Made by a program: the position numbers and the translations under genes. Shown here piece after piece: positions 1 through 6,464 of a stretch of 20,033 nt of DNA. Every line of letters begins with the position of its first letter. Position 1 is the stretch's first letter. A model generated the notes under the pieces. That model had not been told where the DNA came from and searched no databases. It was given only the letters and a program-made list of their open reading frames with translations. The DNA is from Lachnospiraceae bacterium UBA3273 (GTDB lineage: Bacteria; Bacillota; Clostridia; Lachnospirales; Lachnospiraceae): NCBI GenBank assembly GCA_002362385.1, contig DEUB01000020.1:1-20033 (forward strand). Reading direction: 5' to 3'.

Positions 1-36
1 AATAAAGTGTTGACACAAACAATTTACTGAAATGAA

Positions 37-65
37 TTGAAAAGGCCGAAAAAATGGATTAAAAT
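37..65 (+). promoter_or_regulatory. Sigma-A-type promoter for pfkA
   Basis: A -35 box TTGAAA (37-42) is followed by a 17-base spacer and a -10 box TAAAAT (60-65). This places a transcript start at about 72 and the pfkA start codon about 30 bases downstream. A TTGACA also occurs at 10-15, but its 17-base-spaced partner is poor (TGAATT at 33-38), so it is at best a weaker second promoter. The call rests on consensus matching only. Confidence 0.6.
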
Positions 66-100
66 ATAACAGACGTTTGAATCGAAACGGAGGATGAGTC

Positions 101-1075
101 ATGGCAAAGGAAATTAAGACGATCGGTATTCTGACAAGCGGAGGAGATGCACCGGGCATGAATGCCGCAATACGTGCCGTATGCAGGAAAGCGATCGATA
201 ACGGCATGAAGGTAAAGGGTATCAAAAAGGGTTACCAGGGACTTTTGAACGAGGAGATCATAGATCTGGAAAAGAGGGATGTTTCCGACACCATTCAGAG
301 GGGCGGGACCATTTTAGGAACGGCAAGATGTACAGAATTCCGTACCCTGGAAGGACAGCAGAAGGGTGCAGAGATCTGCAGAAAGCACGGGATCGACGGC
401 ATTGTGGTCATTGGAGGAGACGGCTCCTACAGAGGCGCCCAGGCCCTTTCAAAACAGGGGATCAATACCATCGGACTTCCCGGAACCATCGACCTGGATA
501 TCGCATGTACGGACTATACCATCGGTTTTGATACTGCGATCAATACGGCCATGGACGCCATAGATAAGGTAAGGGATACTTCCTCTTCCCATGAGAGGTG
601 CAGTATTATAGAGGTAATGGGCAGAAATGCCGGTTACATCGCTCTCTGGTGCGGCGTGGCAAGCGGAGCGGAGGATATTCTGCTTCCCGAAAAATATGAC
701 TATAATGAGCAGGCGATCATTAACAATATCATTAAAAGCAGGAAGGTGGGAAAGACTCATCACCTGATCATCAACGCGGAAGGGATCGGCCATTCCACCT
801 CCATGGCAAGAAGGATCGAGGCGGCAACGGGCATTGAGACGAGAGCCACCATTTTAGGATATATGCAAAGGGGCGGCAGTCCGACCTGTAAGGATCGTTA
901 TTATGCTTCCATTATGGGGGCTTATGCGGCGGATATTCTCTGTGAGGGGAAGACCAACAGAGTAGTGGCCCATGCAAAGGGCGGCTTTGTGGATTACGAC
1001 CTGGATGAGGTTCTGGCTATGCAGAAGAGCATCAACAGCTATCAGTTTGAAGTGAGCAGAGCTTTGTCCAATTAA
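101..1075 (+). CDS. pfkA: ATP-dependent 6-phosphofructokinase
   Basis: This 324-aa protein phosphorylates fructose 6-phosphate to fructose 1,6-bisphosphate, the committed step of glycolysis, as a cytoplasmic homotetramer. Length and architecture match bacterial group A PFKs. The N-terminal nucleotide loop is at residues 9-20 (ILTSGGDAPGMN). GGDGS at 105-109 and PGTID at 127-131 carry the two glycines expected of ATP-dependent rather than PPi-dependent enzymes. The substrate segment TIGFDTAINTAMDAIDKVRD runs from 140, and VMGRNAGY (from about 173) carries the conserved arginine. The catalytic aspartate is D131. One oddity is that the canonical TIDND reads TIDLD here, with Leu at 132. A GGAGG lies upstream of the ATG at 101. 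The gene heads a run with a SpoU methylase and proC; its usual partner pyruvate kinase is not in view. Confidence 0.96.
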   Translation: MAKEIKTIGILTSGGDAPGMNAAIRAVCRKAIDNGMKVKGIKKGYQGLLNEEIIDLEKRDVSDTIQRGGTILGTARCTEFRTLEGQQKGAEICRKHGIDGIVVIGGDGSYRGAQALSKQGINTIGLPGTIDLDIACTDYTIGFDTAINTAMDAIDKVRDTSSSHERCSIIEVMGRNAGYIALWCGVASGAEDILLPEKYDYNEQAIINNIIKSRKVGKTHHLIINAEGIGHSTSMARRIEAATGIETRATILGYMQRGGSPTCKDRYYASIMGAYAADILCEGKTNRVVAHAKGGFVDYDLDEVLAMQKSINSYQFEVSRALSN

Positions 1076-1099
1076 AGATAACGGAGTGCAAAGAGCAGT

Positions 1100-1951
1100 A
1101 TGATCACATCGGCAGCAAATAAGGGAATAAAAAATGTCATGCTTTTGCTGTCTAAGGCAAAAGAGCGCAGAAAACAGCAGGTATTTGTGGCGGAAGGCAT
1201 AAAGATGTTTTTAGAGGCGCCTGTTTCCGGGATAAGCCAGGTTTATCTTTCAGAACAGCTGGCAGAGGAACTGGAAACAGGCGCCTCTTTTGATATGGGA
1301 GAGGAAAAGCCGTCCGGAAAAGAAGGGGCGGCGCTTTCGGATAAGCTTTATTCCGTAAAGCAATCAGGCCGGGCATTGGTGGAAATCGTTAAAACGGATA
1401 TCTTTAATAAAATGTGCGATACCAAAACGCCCCAGGGGATCCTTTGCGTCGTCAGCATGCCGGAATATCATCTGGATGAAATGCTGGAAACGAATGAGGG
1501 ACTTTTTCTCATATTGGAGGATATACAGGATCCGGGAAATCTGGGGACTATAGTGCGGAGCGGAGAAGGCGCAGGGCTTTCGGGAATTATCATGAGCAGC
1601 CATACGGTGGATATTTTTAATCCCAAAACCATACGCGCCACCATGGGCAGCATTTACAGGATGCCCTTTATCTATACGGACGATCTGGCGGATGCAGTCA
1701 GGACCGTGAAGAATGCAGGGATCAAGACCTATGCAGCCCATCTTGCAGGAAAAACGGCCTATGATAAGGAAAATTATCGCGGGGCATCGGCTTTTCTCAT
1801 AGGGAATGAAGGAAACGGGCTGAGCAGGGAAACAGCGGATCTGGCGGATCTGTATGTACGCATTCCCATGCTTGGAGAGGTAGAATCATTAAACGCCGGA
1901 GTTGCCGCCGCTTTATTTATGTACGAGGCAGCAAGGCAGAGGAGGAATTAA
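1100..1951 (+). CDS. TrmH/SpoU-family RNA 2'-O-methyltransferase
   Basis: This 283-aa SPOUT-class methyltransferase is expected to transfer a methyl group from S-adenosylmethionine to a ribose 2'-OH in rRNA (less likely tRNA). The N-terminal roughly 110 residues match an L30e-like RNA-binding substrate domain of the SpoU type (KNVMLLLSKAKERRKQQVFVAEG). The C-terminal half has the three SpoU motifs: DPGNLGTIVRSGEGAG near residues 149-164, LIGNEGNGLS near 233-242, and IPMLGEVESLNAGVAAALF near 255-273, which form the trefoil-knot cofactor site. The specific target base is not readable from sequence. The gene starts 24 bases after pfkA with a GGAG upstream, and its stop is two bases from the proC start, so it is probably cotranscribed with both. 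Confidence 0.9.
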   Translation: MITSAANKGIKNVMLLLSKAKERRKQQVFVAEGIKMFLEAPVSGISQVYLSEQLAEELETGASFDMGEEKPSGKEGAALSDKLYSVKQSGRALVEIVKTDIFNKMCDTKTPQGILCVVSMPEYHLDEMLETNEGLFLILEDIQDPGNLGTIVRSGEGAGLSGIIMSSHTVDIFNPKTIRATMGSIYRMPFIYTDDLADAVRTVKNAGIKTYAAHLAGKTAYDKENYRGASAFLIGNEGNGLSRETADLADLYVRIPMLGEVESLNAGVAAALFMYEAARQRRN

Positions 1952-1952
1952 A

Positions 1953-2756
1953 GTGAAAACAGGATTTATCGGACTGGGCAATATGGCCACGGCAATGATA
2001 AGCGGAATCATAAAGGAAGGAATCGTAGAACCGGAAGAGATCCTCGGTTCTTCCCGGACAAAGGAATCCCTTAAGAAGGCTGTTGATGCTTTTGGGATTC
2101 GCGGCCTTGAGAACAATACCCGGGTGGCAGAGGAGGCGGATATTCTCATACTTGCCGTAAAGCCCCAGATGTATGAAAAGGTAATAAAGGAGATCCGGCA
2201 GTCCTTAAAGGATTCCGGGATCATTGTGAGCATAGCACCGGGAAAGACGATCGAATGGCTTAAAAAGGCCCTGGGAGATGAAAAATCCGAAAGAAAGATC
2301 GTAAGATGTATGCCCAATACGCCCGCCATGGTAGGGGAAGGCTGCACAGGAGTGAGCTTTTCCGAAAACATGACGGAGGATGAAAGGAAGCTGGTACTGA
2401 AGGTGCTTGGCAGCTTCGGGAAGGCAATGGAAGTGCCCGAAAGCCTTATGGACGTTGTGGTAGGCGTGAGCGGAAGTTCTCCGGCTTATGTATTTCTCTT
2501 TATAGAGGCTATGGCCGATGCGGCTGTGGCTGACGGAATGCCCAGAAAGCAGGCTTATGAATTCGCGGCCCAGGCGGTGTACGGAAGCGCTAAAATGGTA
2601 CTGGAAACGGGGATGCATCCCGGGCAGTTAAAGGACATGGTATGCTCTCCCGGAGGCACTACGATCGAAGCGGTAAGGGTCCTTGAAGAAAAGGGATTGA
2701 GAAGCGGTATCATAGAGGCGCAGAGGGCATGTGTGAAGAAATCTAAAGAAATGTGA
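1953..2756 (+). CDS. proC: Pyrroline-5-carboxylate reductase
   Basis: This 267-aa enzyme reduces 1-pyrroline-5-carboxylate to L-proline with NAD(P)H, the last step of proline synthesis. It begins with a Rossmann dinucleotide fold, GFIGLGNMATAMISG, at about residues 4-18. ILAVKPQMY follows at about 70, then the C-terminal dimerisation domain with the signature GSSPAYVFLFIEAMADAA and SPGGTTIEAV. The start is taken as GTG at 1953, just after the preceding stop, because a strong AGAGGAGG at about 1938-1945 sits correctly before it and the protein then begins directly at the Rossmann strand. An upstream TTG at 1902 would add 17 non-homologous residues inside the previous gene. Confidence 0.95.
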   Translation: MKTGFIGLGNMATAMISGIIKEGIVEPEEILGSSRTKESLKKAVDAFGIRGLENNTRVAEEADILILAVKPQMYEKVIKEIRQSLKDSGIIVSIAPGKTIEWLKKALGDEKSERKIVRCMPNTPAMVGEGCTGVSFSENMTEDERKLVLKVLGSFGKAMEVPESLMDVVVGVSGSSPAYVFLFIEAMADAAVADGMPRKQAYEFAAQAVYGSAKMVLETGMHPGQLKDMVCSPGGTTIEAVRVLEEKGLRSGIIEAQRACVKKSKEM

Positions 2757-2766
2757 ATGGATAAAT

Positions 2767-2795
2767 TTGACAAATCGTTTATTATTTGCTATGAT
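2767..2795 (+). promoter_or_regulatory. Strong sigma-A-type promoter for the SleB-like hydrolase gene
   Basis: A perfect -35 box TTGACA (2767-2772), a 17-base spacer and the -10 box TATGAT (2790-2795) lie just after the proC stop. Transcription would start near 2802, giving a leader of about 85 bases before the ATG at 2887. Confidence 0.75.
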
Positions 2796-2816
2796 AACTT
2801 CACTTCCGTTATTTAA

Positions 2817-2845
2817 CATTTCTGTAATAAATTGAAACAGAAATG
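2817..2845 (+). promoter_or_regulatory. Inverted repeat in the leader of the SleB-like gene
   Basis: CATTTCTG (2817-2824) and CAGAAATG (2838-2845) are perfect 8-base inverted copies separated by 13 bases. They lie just downstream of the predicted transcript start. The dyad could be a repressor site or a leader stem-loop; it has no T-run, so it is not a terminator. The function is not known. Confidence 0.45.
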
Positions 2846-2886
2846 AAATATAAATTAATAGATAGCGGAAAATTTTGGAGGTTATC

Positions 2887-4020
2887 ATGAGAAGAGTAAG
2901 CAAAAAGACTCTTCGTCAAATGCTTGCCGTTGCGGTTTTTATTACAGCATTTATGATGATGGGCACTGTTGCAAAAGCGGAGGAAGTAGACCTGAATATA
3001 GGCGCCGCCGCGGTTCTTGATTCTGATGAAACAAATAAGGAAACTAATCAAGAGGTTTTGATTACTGCAGGTGCTATGGCAGACGAGTCCGTTATTCCCA
3101 CAGACAGTAATAATACAGATGAAACAGAGGGGACGGATGAGACAGAAGAAACGGAGGAAGACGGATCAGAAGAGTTTTCCCTTGTCATGGCAAATGTGGA
3201 TAACAGTGTGAACGTCAGGGAAGAACCGGGCGAAGAAGCTCCTGTGGCAGGGAAGTTATTTAAAAACTGCAGTGCCACCATACTGGAGCAGGGAGACGGC
3301 TGGACGAAGATCGAGAGCGGAAACCTGACGGGCTGGGTAAGCAATGACTATCTGATTTTTGGCGAAGAAGCACAAACTATGATGGAAGAAGTGGGCACCT
3401 TAAAGGCAACCGTTTTAACGGATGCTTTAAGGGTCAGAAAGGATGCCAGCGAGGATGCGGGCGTATACAAGCTCGTAAAAAACGGTGAAGTCTTAACGGC
3501 TGTAGAAGAGCTGGACGGCTGGGTATCCGTACAGGTGGATGACGAGACCGTAGGCTATGTATCGGCTGAATTCGTATCGGTAGAGTTCGCTACGGACCAT
3601 GGAAAGACCACCCAGGAAATTGCCGATGAAGAAAGAGAAAAGGAACTGGCAAAATTAAGCAAAAACAGAGGGGCGGTTCCCACCAGTGTATCAGATGTTA
3701 CCATTCTGGCAGCATTGATCCAGGCGGAAGCGGGAAACCAGCCTTATGAAGGAAAGCTGGCAGTGGGCGCGGTAGTCATGAACCGTGTCAGAAGCGGCGG
3801 CTATCCCAATTCCATTATTGAAGTTATCACGGCGCCGGGACAATTCCCGCCGGCTACCAACGGAACGGTGGCGGCCATTGCGGCAAGAGGACCGTCTTCA
3901 TCCTGTATGCAGGCGGCACAGGCGGCAGTTGACGGGCAGACCACTGTAGGCGGCGCGCTGCATTTCGGACGTGTGGGCAAGGCTGCCGGGGTTGTGATCG
4001 GCAATCATGTTTTTTACTAA
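2887..4020 (+). CDS. Secreted SH3-domain cell-wall hydrolase, SleB/CwlJ type
   Basis: This 377-aa protein starts with a Sec signal peptide: basic MRRVSKK, a hydrophobic core at about residues 12-27, and probable cleavage after AKA at 29-31. A low-complexity acidic Asp/Glu/Thr linker follows (about 72-97). Two bacterial SH3 domains come next (about 99-157 and 169-232), each with the VNVRE or LRVRK strand and a closing GWV or GYVS strand. The C-terminal domain (about 268-377) is a SleB/Hydrolase_2 domain with the likely catalytic glutamate E281 in LIQAEAGNQPYEGKLAVG, MNRV, and a closing HFGRVGKAAGVVIGNH. The family cleaves peptidoglycan (spore cortex or vegetative wall). The SH3 modules suggest wall binding in growing cells rather than a dedicated germination role. 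The start is set by GGAGG at 2877-2881; a TTG at 2875 overlaps that site and is rejected. It has its own promoter and terminator. Confidence 0.9.
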   Translation: MRRVSKKTLRQMLAVAVFITAFMMMGTVAKAEEVDLNIGAAAVLDSDETNKETNQEVLITAGAMADESVIPTDSNNTDETEGTDETEETEEDGSEEFSLVMANVDNSVNVREEPGEEAPVAGKLFKNCSATILEQGDGWTKIESGNLTGWVSNDYLIFGEEAQTMMEEVGTLKATVLTDALRVRKDASEDAGVYKLVKNGEVLTAVEELDGWVSVQVDDETVGYVSAEFVSVEFATDHGKTTQEIADEEREKELAKLSKNRGAVPTSVSDVTILAALIQAEAGNQPYEGKLAVGAVVMNRVRSGGYPNSIIEVITAPGQFPPATNGTVAAIAARGPSSSCMQAAQAAVDGQTTVGGALHFGRVGKAAGVVIGNHVFY

Positions 4021-4051
4021 AAGGTGTTATAACAAAATTATGCAATATTTG

Positions 4052-4085
4052 AAAAGGAATCTTCCGGATAAGAAGGTTCCTTTTT
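4052..4085 (+). terminator. Intrinsic terminator after the hydrolase gene
   Basis: AAAAGGAA-T-CTTC (4052-4064) pairs with GAAG-G-TTCC (4072-4080) across a 7-base loop. A run of five T follows at 4081-4085. It lies 31 bases after the stop and is a classic rho-independent structure. Confidence 0.88.
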
Positions 4086-4143
4086 GCTACTTACAGTTGC
4101 TAAAGAGCACCCAAATTTCTACAAGTCATTTTTTTCCCTTTCA

Positions 4144-4172
4144 TTGAATATTTTATGAAAATATAGTATGAT
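4144..4172 (+). promoter_or_regulatory. Promoter of the NfeD-stomatin operon
   Basis: The -35 box TTGAAT (4144-4149), a 17-base spacer and the -10 box TATGAT (4167-4172) lie just upstream of the NfeD gene. The -10 box contains the ATG at 4168, so that ATG cannot be the translation start on this transcript. Confidence 0.7.
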
Positions 4173-4206
4173 GGGAATACTACAAGAGGAGGAAAGGAGA
4201 ATAGAT

Positions 4207-4695
4207 ATGGTAACAATGTTTGGAGTGTCTGTGCCGGCAATATTATTCTGGCTGGCGGTAATGGTCATTATGCTTGTGATAGAGATTGCGACCCTGGGAA
4301 TTACCACCATCTGGTTTGCAGGCGGCGCATTGATTGCGTTTGTGCTGGCAATGCTGAATGCTCCGTTTCTTGTTCAGATACTTGCATTTTTAGTTGTTTC
4401 ACTGTTATTACTGATTTTTACAAGACCTGTTGCGGTAAAATATTTTAATAAAGACAGGGCAAGGACCAATGTTGAGAGCATGATCGGCAGGCAGGCCATT
4501 GTGGTCAGCGAAGTCGATAATCTTCAGGGAATCGGCCGGGTTACCGTTGGCGGACAGGAATGGTCGGCCCGCACCGTTCAGGACGGGATCGTGCTACAGC
4601 CGGGAGCAGTAGTCATTGTGAAAGCTGTTAACGGTGTAAAACTGATAGTAGAAGAGGAAAAAGATAATAAAGCAGAAAGAAAAGAGGAAGATTAA
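4207..4695 (+). CDS. NfeD-like short membrane protein
   Basis: This 162-aa protein is of the short NfeD type, without the N-terminal ClpP-like protease domain of long NfeD. Hydrophobic membrane segments cover about residues 9-30, 33-50 and 53-72. The remainder (about 85-152) is an OB-fold-like soluble domain with GRQAIVVSEVDNLQGIGRV and the V.GQEWSA strand typical of NfeD. A charged Lys/Glu tail closes it. Short NfeD proteins act with stomatin/SPFH partners in membrane microdomains, and the partner gene starts on the base after this stop codon. The ATG at 4207 is chosen because AGGAGGAAAGGAG lies just upstream and the earlier ATG (4168) is inside the promoter. Confidence 0.88.
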   Translation: MVTMFGVSVPAILFWLAVMVIMLVIEIATLGITTIWFAGGALIAFVLAMLNAPFLVQILAFLVVSLLLLIFTRPVAVKYFNKDRARTNVESMIGRQAIVVSEVDNLQGIGRVTVGGQEWSARTVQDGIVLQPGAVVIVKAVNGVKLIVEEEKDNKAERKEED

Positions 4696-5622
4696 ATGGG
4701 AGCAGTTGTTGGAATTATTGTATTGATCGTTATCGTAATCTGGGTGTTGGCGTCCTGTATCAAGATCGTGCCCCAGGCTCATGCATATGTCGTTGAGAGG
4801 CTGGGCGCATATCAGGGCACATGGTCTGTAGGAATGCATTTCAAGACACCGTTTATCGATAAGATCGCAAAGAAAGTATTATTGAAAGAGCAGGTTGTGG
4901 ACTTTGCGCCCCAGCCGGTTATTACCAAGGATAACGTTACCATGAGGATCGATACCATCGTATTTTTCCAGATAACGGATCCGAAGCTTTATGCATATGG
5001 TGTTGAAAATCCCATCATGGCCATCGAAAATCTGACCGCTACCACACTTCGTAACATCATCGGCGATATGGAGCTGGACCAGACTTTAAATTCCAGGGAG
5101 ATCATCAACGCGAAGATGAGCAGCACCCTGGATGCGGCAACTGACCCCTGGGGTATTAAGGTAAATCGTGTAGAGTTAAAGAACATCATTCCTCCTGCAG
5201 GCATTCAGGATGCCATGGAGAAGCAGATGAAGGCAGAACGTGAACGTCGTGAAGCTATCCTTCGTGCGGAAGGCGAAAAGAAATCTACTGTCTTAGTTGC
5301 GGAAGGACAGAAGGAATCCGCGATTCTGGAAGCCCAGGCGGAAAAAGAGGCGGCAATTCTTCGTGCGGAAGCCCAGAAGGAAAAGATGATCCGTGAGGCG
5401 GAAGGTCAGGCTGAAGCGATCATGAAGGTACAGCAGGCTACGGCAGACGGTATCAGAATGTTAAAGGAAGCCGGCGCTGACGAAGCGGTCCTTCAGTTAA
5501 AGAGCTTAGAGGCTTTTGGAAAGGCTGCGGACGGCAAGGCTACCAAGATCATTATCCCTTCCGATATTCAGGGGGTTGCAGGACTTGCCACCAGTATTAA
5601 AGAAGTATTGATGGAGAAGTAG
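4696..5622 (+). CDS. Stomatin/prohibitin-like SPFH-domain protein (QmcA/HflK-type)
   Basis: This 308-aa membrane-anchored scaffold protein has a single N-terminal hydrophobic anchor (about residues 4-21). The SPFH/band-7 domain follows (about 25-190) with VPQAHAYVVERLGAY, the TKDNVTMRIDTIVFFQI strand, and NRVELKNIIPPAGIQDAMEKQM. A long alanine/glutamate-rich coiled coil runs from about 175 to 255 with repeated EAxxE segments, the oligomerisation region of the family. A C-terminal hydrophobic stretch ends in IKEVLMEK. Family members form ring or cage oligomers that organise membrane domains and modulate proteases. The ATG directly abuts the NfeD stop (TAAATG), with AGAGGAAG as ribosome-binding site, so the two are translationally coupled. 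Confidence 0.93.
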   Translation: MGAVVGIIVLIVIVIWVLASCIKIVPQAHAYVVERLGAYQGTWSVGMHFKTPFIDKIAKKVLLKEQVVDFAPQPVITKDNVTMRIDTIVFFQITDPKLYAYGVENPIMAIENLTATTLRNIIGDMELDQTLNSREIINAKMSSTLDAATDPWGIKVNRVELKNIIPPAGIQDAMEKQMKAERERREAILRAEGEKKSTVLVAEGQKESAILEAQAEKEAAILRAEAQKEKMIREAEGQAEAIMKVQQATADGIRMLKEAGADEAVLQLKSLEAFGKAADGKATKIIIPSDIQGVAGLATSIKEVLMEK

Positions 5623-5644
5623 TTTAGTCCGGGGGTGTGGGGAT

Positions 5645-5900
5645 GCCCGGAAGAATAGAAAAGGATTTTGCCTCCCGGCTTTGTTTGGCCTGGGGGGCTT
5701 TCTTTTGCAAAAAAATATATTTATTTCAGGAACTCGCTTGCGCTCCGATAAAGGCGTAGCAGCACGTAAATCTGCAAAGAACGCAGATTAAGTGCTGACG
5801 CCTTTATAAGGGTTCCTTCAATTAAATATATTTTTTGCAAAGGAAAGCCCCCCAGGCCAAACAAAGCCGGGAGGCAAAATCCTTTTCTATTCTTCCGGGC
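5645..5900. repeat. Giant nested inverted repeat 1 (about 80-bp arms)
   Basis: The left arm 5645-5724 and right arm 5822-5900 are inverted copies: the first 58 bases are identical, followed by one T/C difference and one extra A in the A-run. The pairing continues inward. AGGAAC (5728-5733) faces GTTCCT (5812-5817); ATAAAGGCGT (5748-5757) faces ACGCCTTTAT (5798-5807); CAGCAC (5760-5765) faces GTGCTG (5792-5797); AATCTGC (5769-5775) faces GCAGATT (5783-5789), leaving a 7-base tip. The whole 256 bases can fold into one hairpin. No gene is present. Each arm contains an intrinsic terminator, so the element can stop transcription from both sides. It may be a bidirectional terminator extended by duplication, or a non-autonomous palindromic repeat. 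Confidence 0.92.
5670..5706 (+). terminator. Intrinsic terminator of the NfeD-stomatin operon
   Basis: GCCTCCCGG (5670-5678) pairs with CTGGGGGGC (5690-5698), with two G-U pairs, across an 11-base loop. TTTCTTTT follows. The structure sits 48 bases after the stomatin stop, wholly inside the left arm of inverted repeat 1. The right arm carries the same structure facing the other way (about 5839-5875). Confidence 0.72.
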
Positions 5901-5969
5901 GCCAAATAACTCCCGGGCTAAAGGGGGAGAGACCTATTAAAAAGCTGCCGGAGAAAGAGAAGGGGCGCA

Positions 5970-6351
5970 CGACGGTGGAGAGTATGGAGGAGCGGCGGGA
6001 GGGGGATGGGAAGGGGGAATCAGGGGAAGGTCTTTTGGGCGGGGGCAGGGGAAGATATTTTCTGTTTTTCATGATCCCCATTACTGCAAATTGAGATTTT
6101 TCTTACAGCCTTATCGAAAACTAAGGGATAACAGCCCATGGATGGGCTGTTAAGCGTCTTTGCGGCATGGATGCCGCATTAGACGCGGCCCGACGACATG
6201 AAGTGAACCCCGGCAAGGCTGTTAGAAAAATCCAATTTACAGTGCGATTATGAAAACAGAAAATATCTTCCCCTGCCCCCGCCCAAAAGACCTTCCCCTG
6301 ATTCCCCCTTCCCATCCCCCTCCCGCCGCTCCTCCATACTCTCCACCGTCG
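5970..6351. repeat. Giant inverted repeat 2 (about 102-bp near-perfect arms)
   Basis: The left arm 5970-6072 and right arm 6250-6351 are inverted copies that differ only by one extra T in a T-run. Weaker matching continues outward to about 5960 and 6361. The left arm is almost all purine on the + strand (repeated GGGG, GGAG and GGAAG blocks) and the right arm pyrimidine. Inside, ACTG-C-AAATTG (6083-6093) and the rest of 6088-6112 pair with 6215-6243, with one bulge and one or two mismatches, so the stem continues almost to a 102-base apical domain (6113-6214). Open reading frames on either strand of the arms are by-products of the low-complexity sequence. No gene is supported. Confidence 0.93.
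6083..6243 (+). ncRNA. Multi-hairpin structured RNA, HEARO/IscB omega-RNA-like (tentative)
   Basis: The domain has a long closing stem (6088-6112 with 6215-6238, extended by ACTG/CAGT at 6083-6086 and 6240-6243). Inside are two sharp hairpins. AACAGCCCAT (6130-6139) pairs with ATGGGCTGTT (6142-6151). GCGTCT-TT-GCGGCAT (6154-6168) pairs with ATGCCGC-ATT-AGACGC (6171-6186). Both are tipped by GG between CAT and ATG. An unpaired conserved-looking tail, GACGACATGAAGTGAACCCC, lies at 6192-6211. This arrangement and the tail resemble, from memory, HEARO RNAs, the omega RNAs that guide IscB nucleases. No iscB or HNH gene lies nearby, so it would be a stand-alone copy. The folding is seen directly; the family name is inference, and a generic palindromic intergenic repeat remains possible. 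Confidence 0.5.
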
Positions 6352-6385
6352 CATCCCCTTTCTTCCCCCAAAACCGGAAAAAAAC

Positions 6386-6416
6386 AACTTGTAGTGATAA
6401 GCGTACAAGTTATATC
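6386..6416 (+). promoter_or_regulatory. araA promoter with an AraR-like dyad operator
   Basis: AACTTGTA (6386-6393) and TACAAGTT (6404-6411) form a perfect inverted repeat with a 10-base spacer. The half-sites resemble the TTGTA/TACAA halves of Bacillus AraR operators, but the two halves stand about one helical turn further apart than in the compact 16-bp AraR site. A promoter TTGTAG (6389-6394), 16 bases, TATATC (6411-6416) overlaps the dyad, so a bound repressor would block polymerase. L-arabinose-responsive control is inferred from the downstream genes. No regulator gene is in view. Confidence 0.55.
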
Positions 6417-6464
6417 ATTTAATTATATTAGAGACCGTAAAATAAGATTAAGGAGGTAGTTTGT

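Noticed and set aside
1902..1952. Upstream TTG start for proC
   Set aside because: It lies within the preceding gene and adds residues before the Rossmann strand; GTG at 1953 has AGAGGAGG upstream.
4168..4206. Earlier ATG of the NfeD gene
   Set aside because: It lies inside the -10 box TATGAT of the operon promoter and has no ribosome-binding site; the ATG at 4207 has a strong one.
5645..6351. Insertion sequence with terminal inverted repeats
   Set aside because: The repeats face each other closely with no transposase between them; they are fold-back structures, not IS ends. No target-site duplication is obvious.
5887..6459. Open reading frames of 64-95 codons on both strands inside inverted repeat 2
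   Set aside because: They are Pro/Ser- or Gly/Arg-rich translations of low-complexity arms, mirror each other because the arms are inverted copies, and lack ribosome-binding sites and family resemblance.
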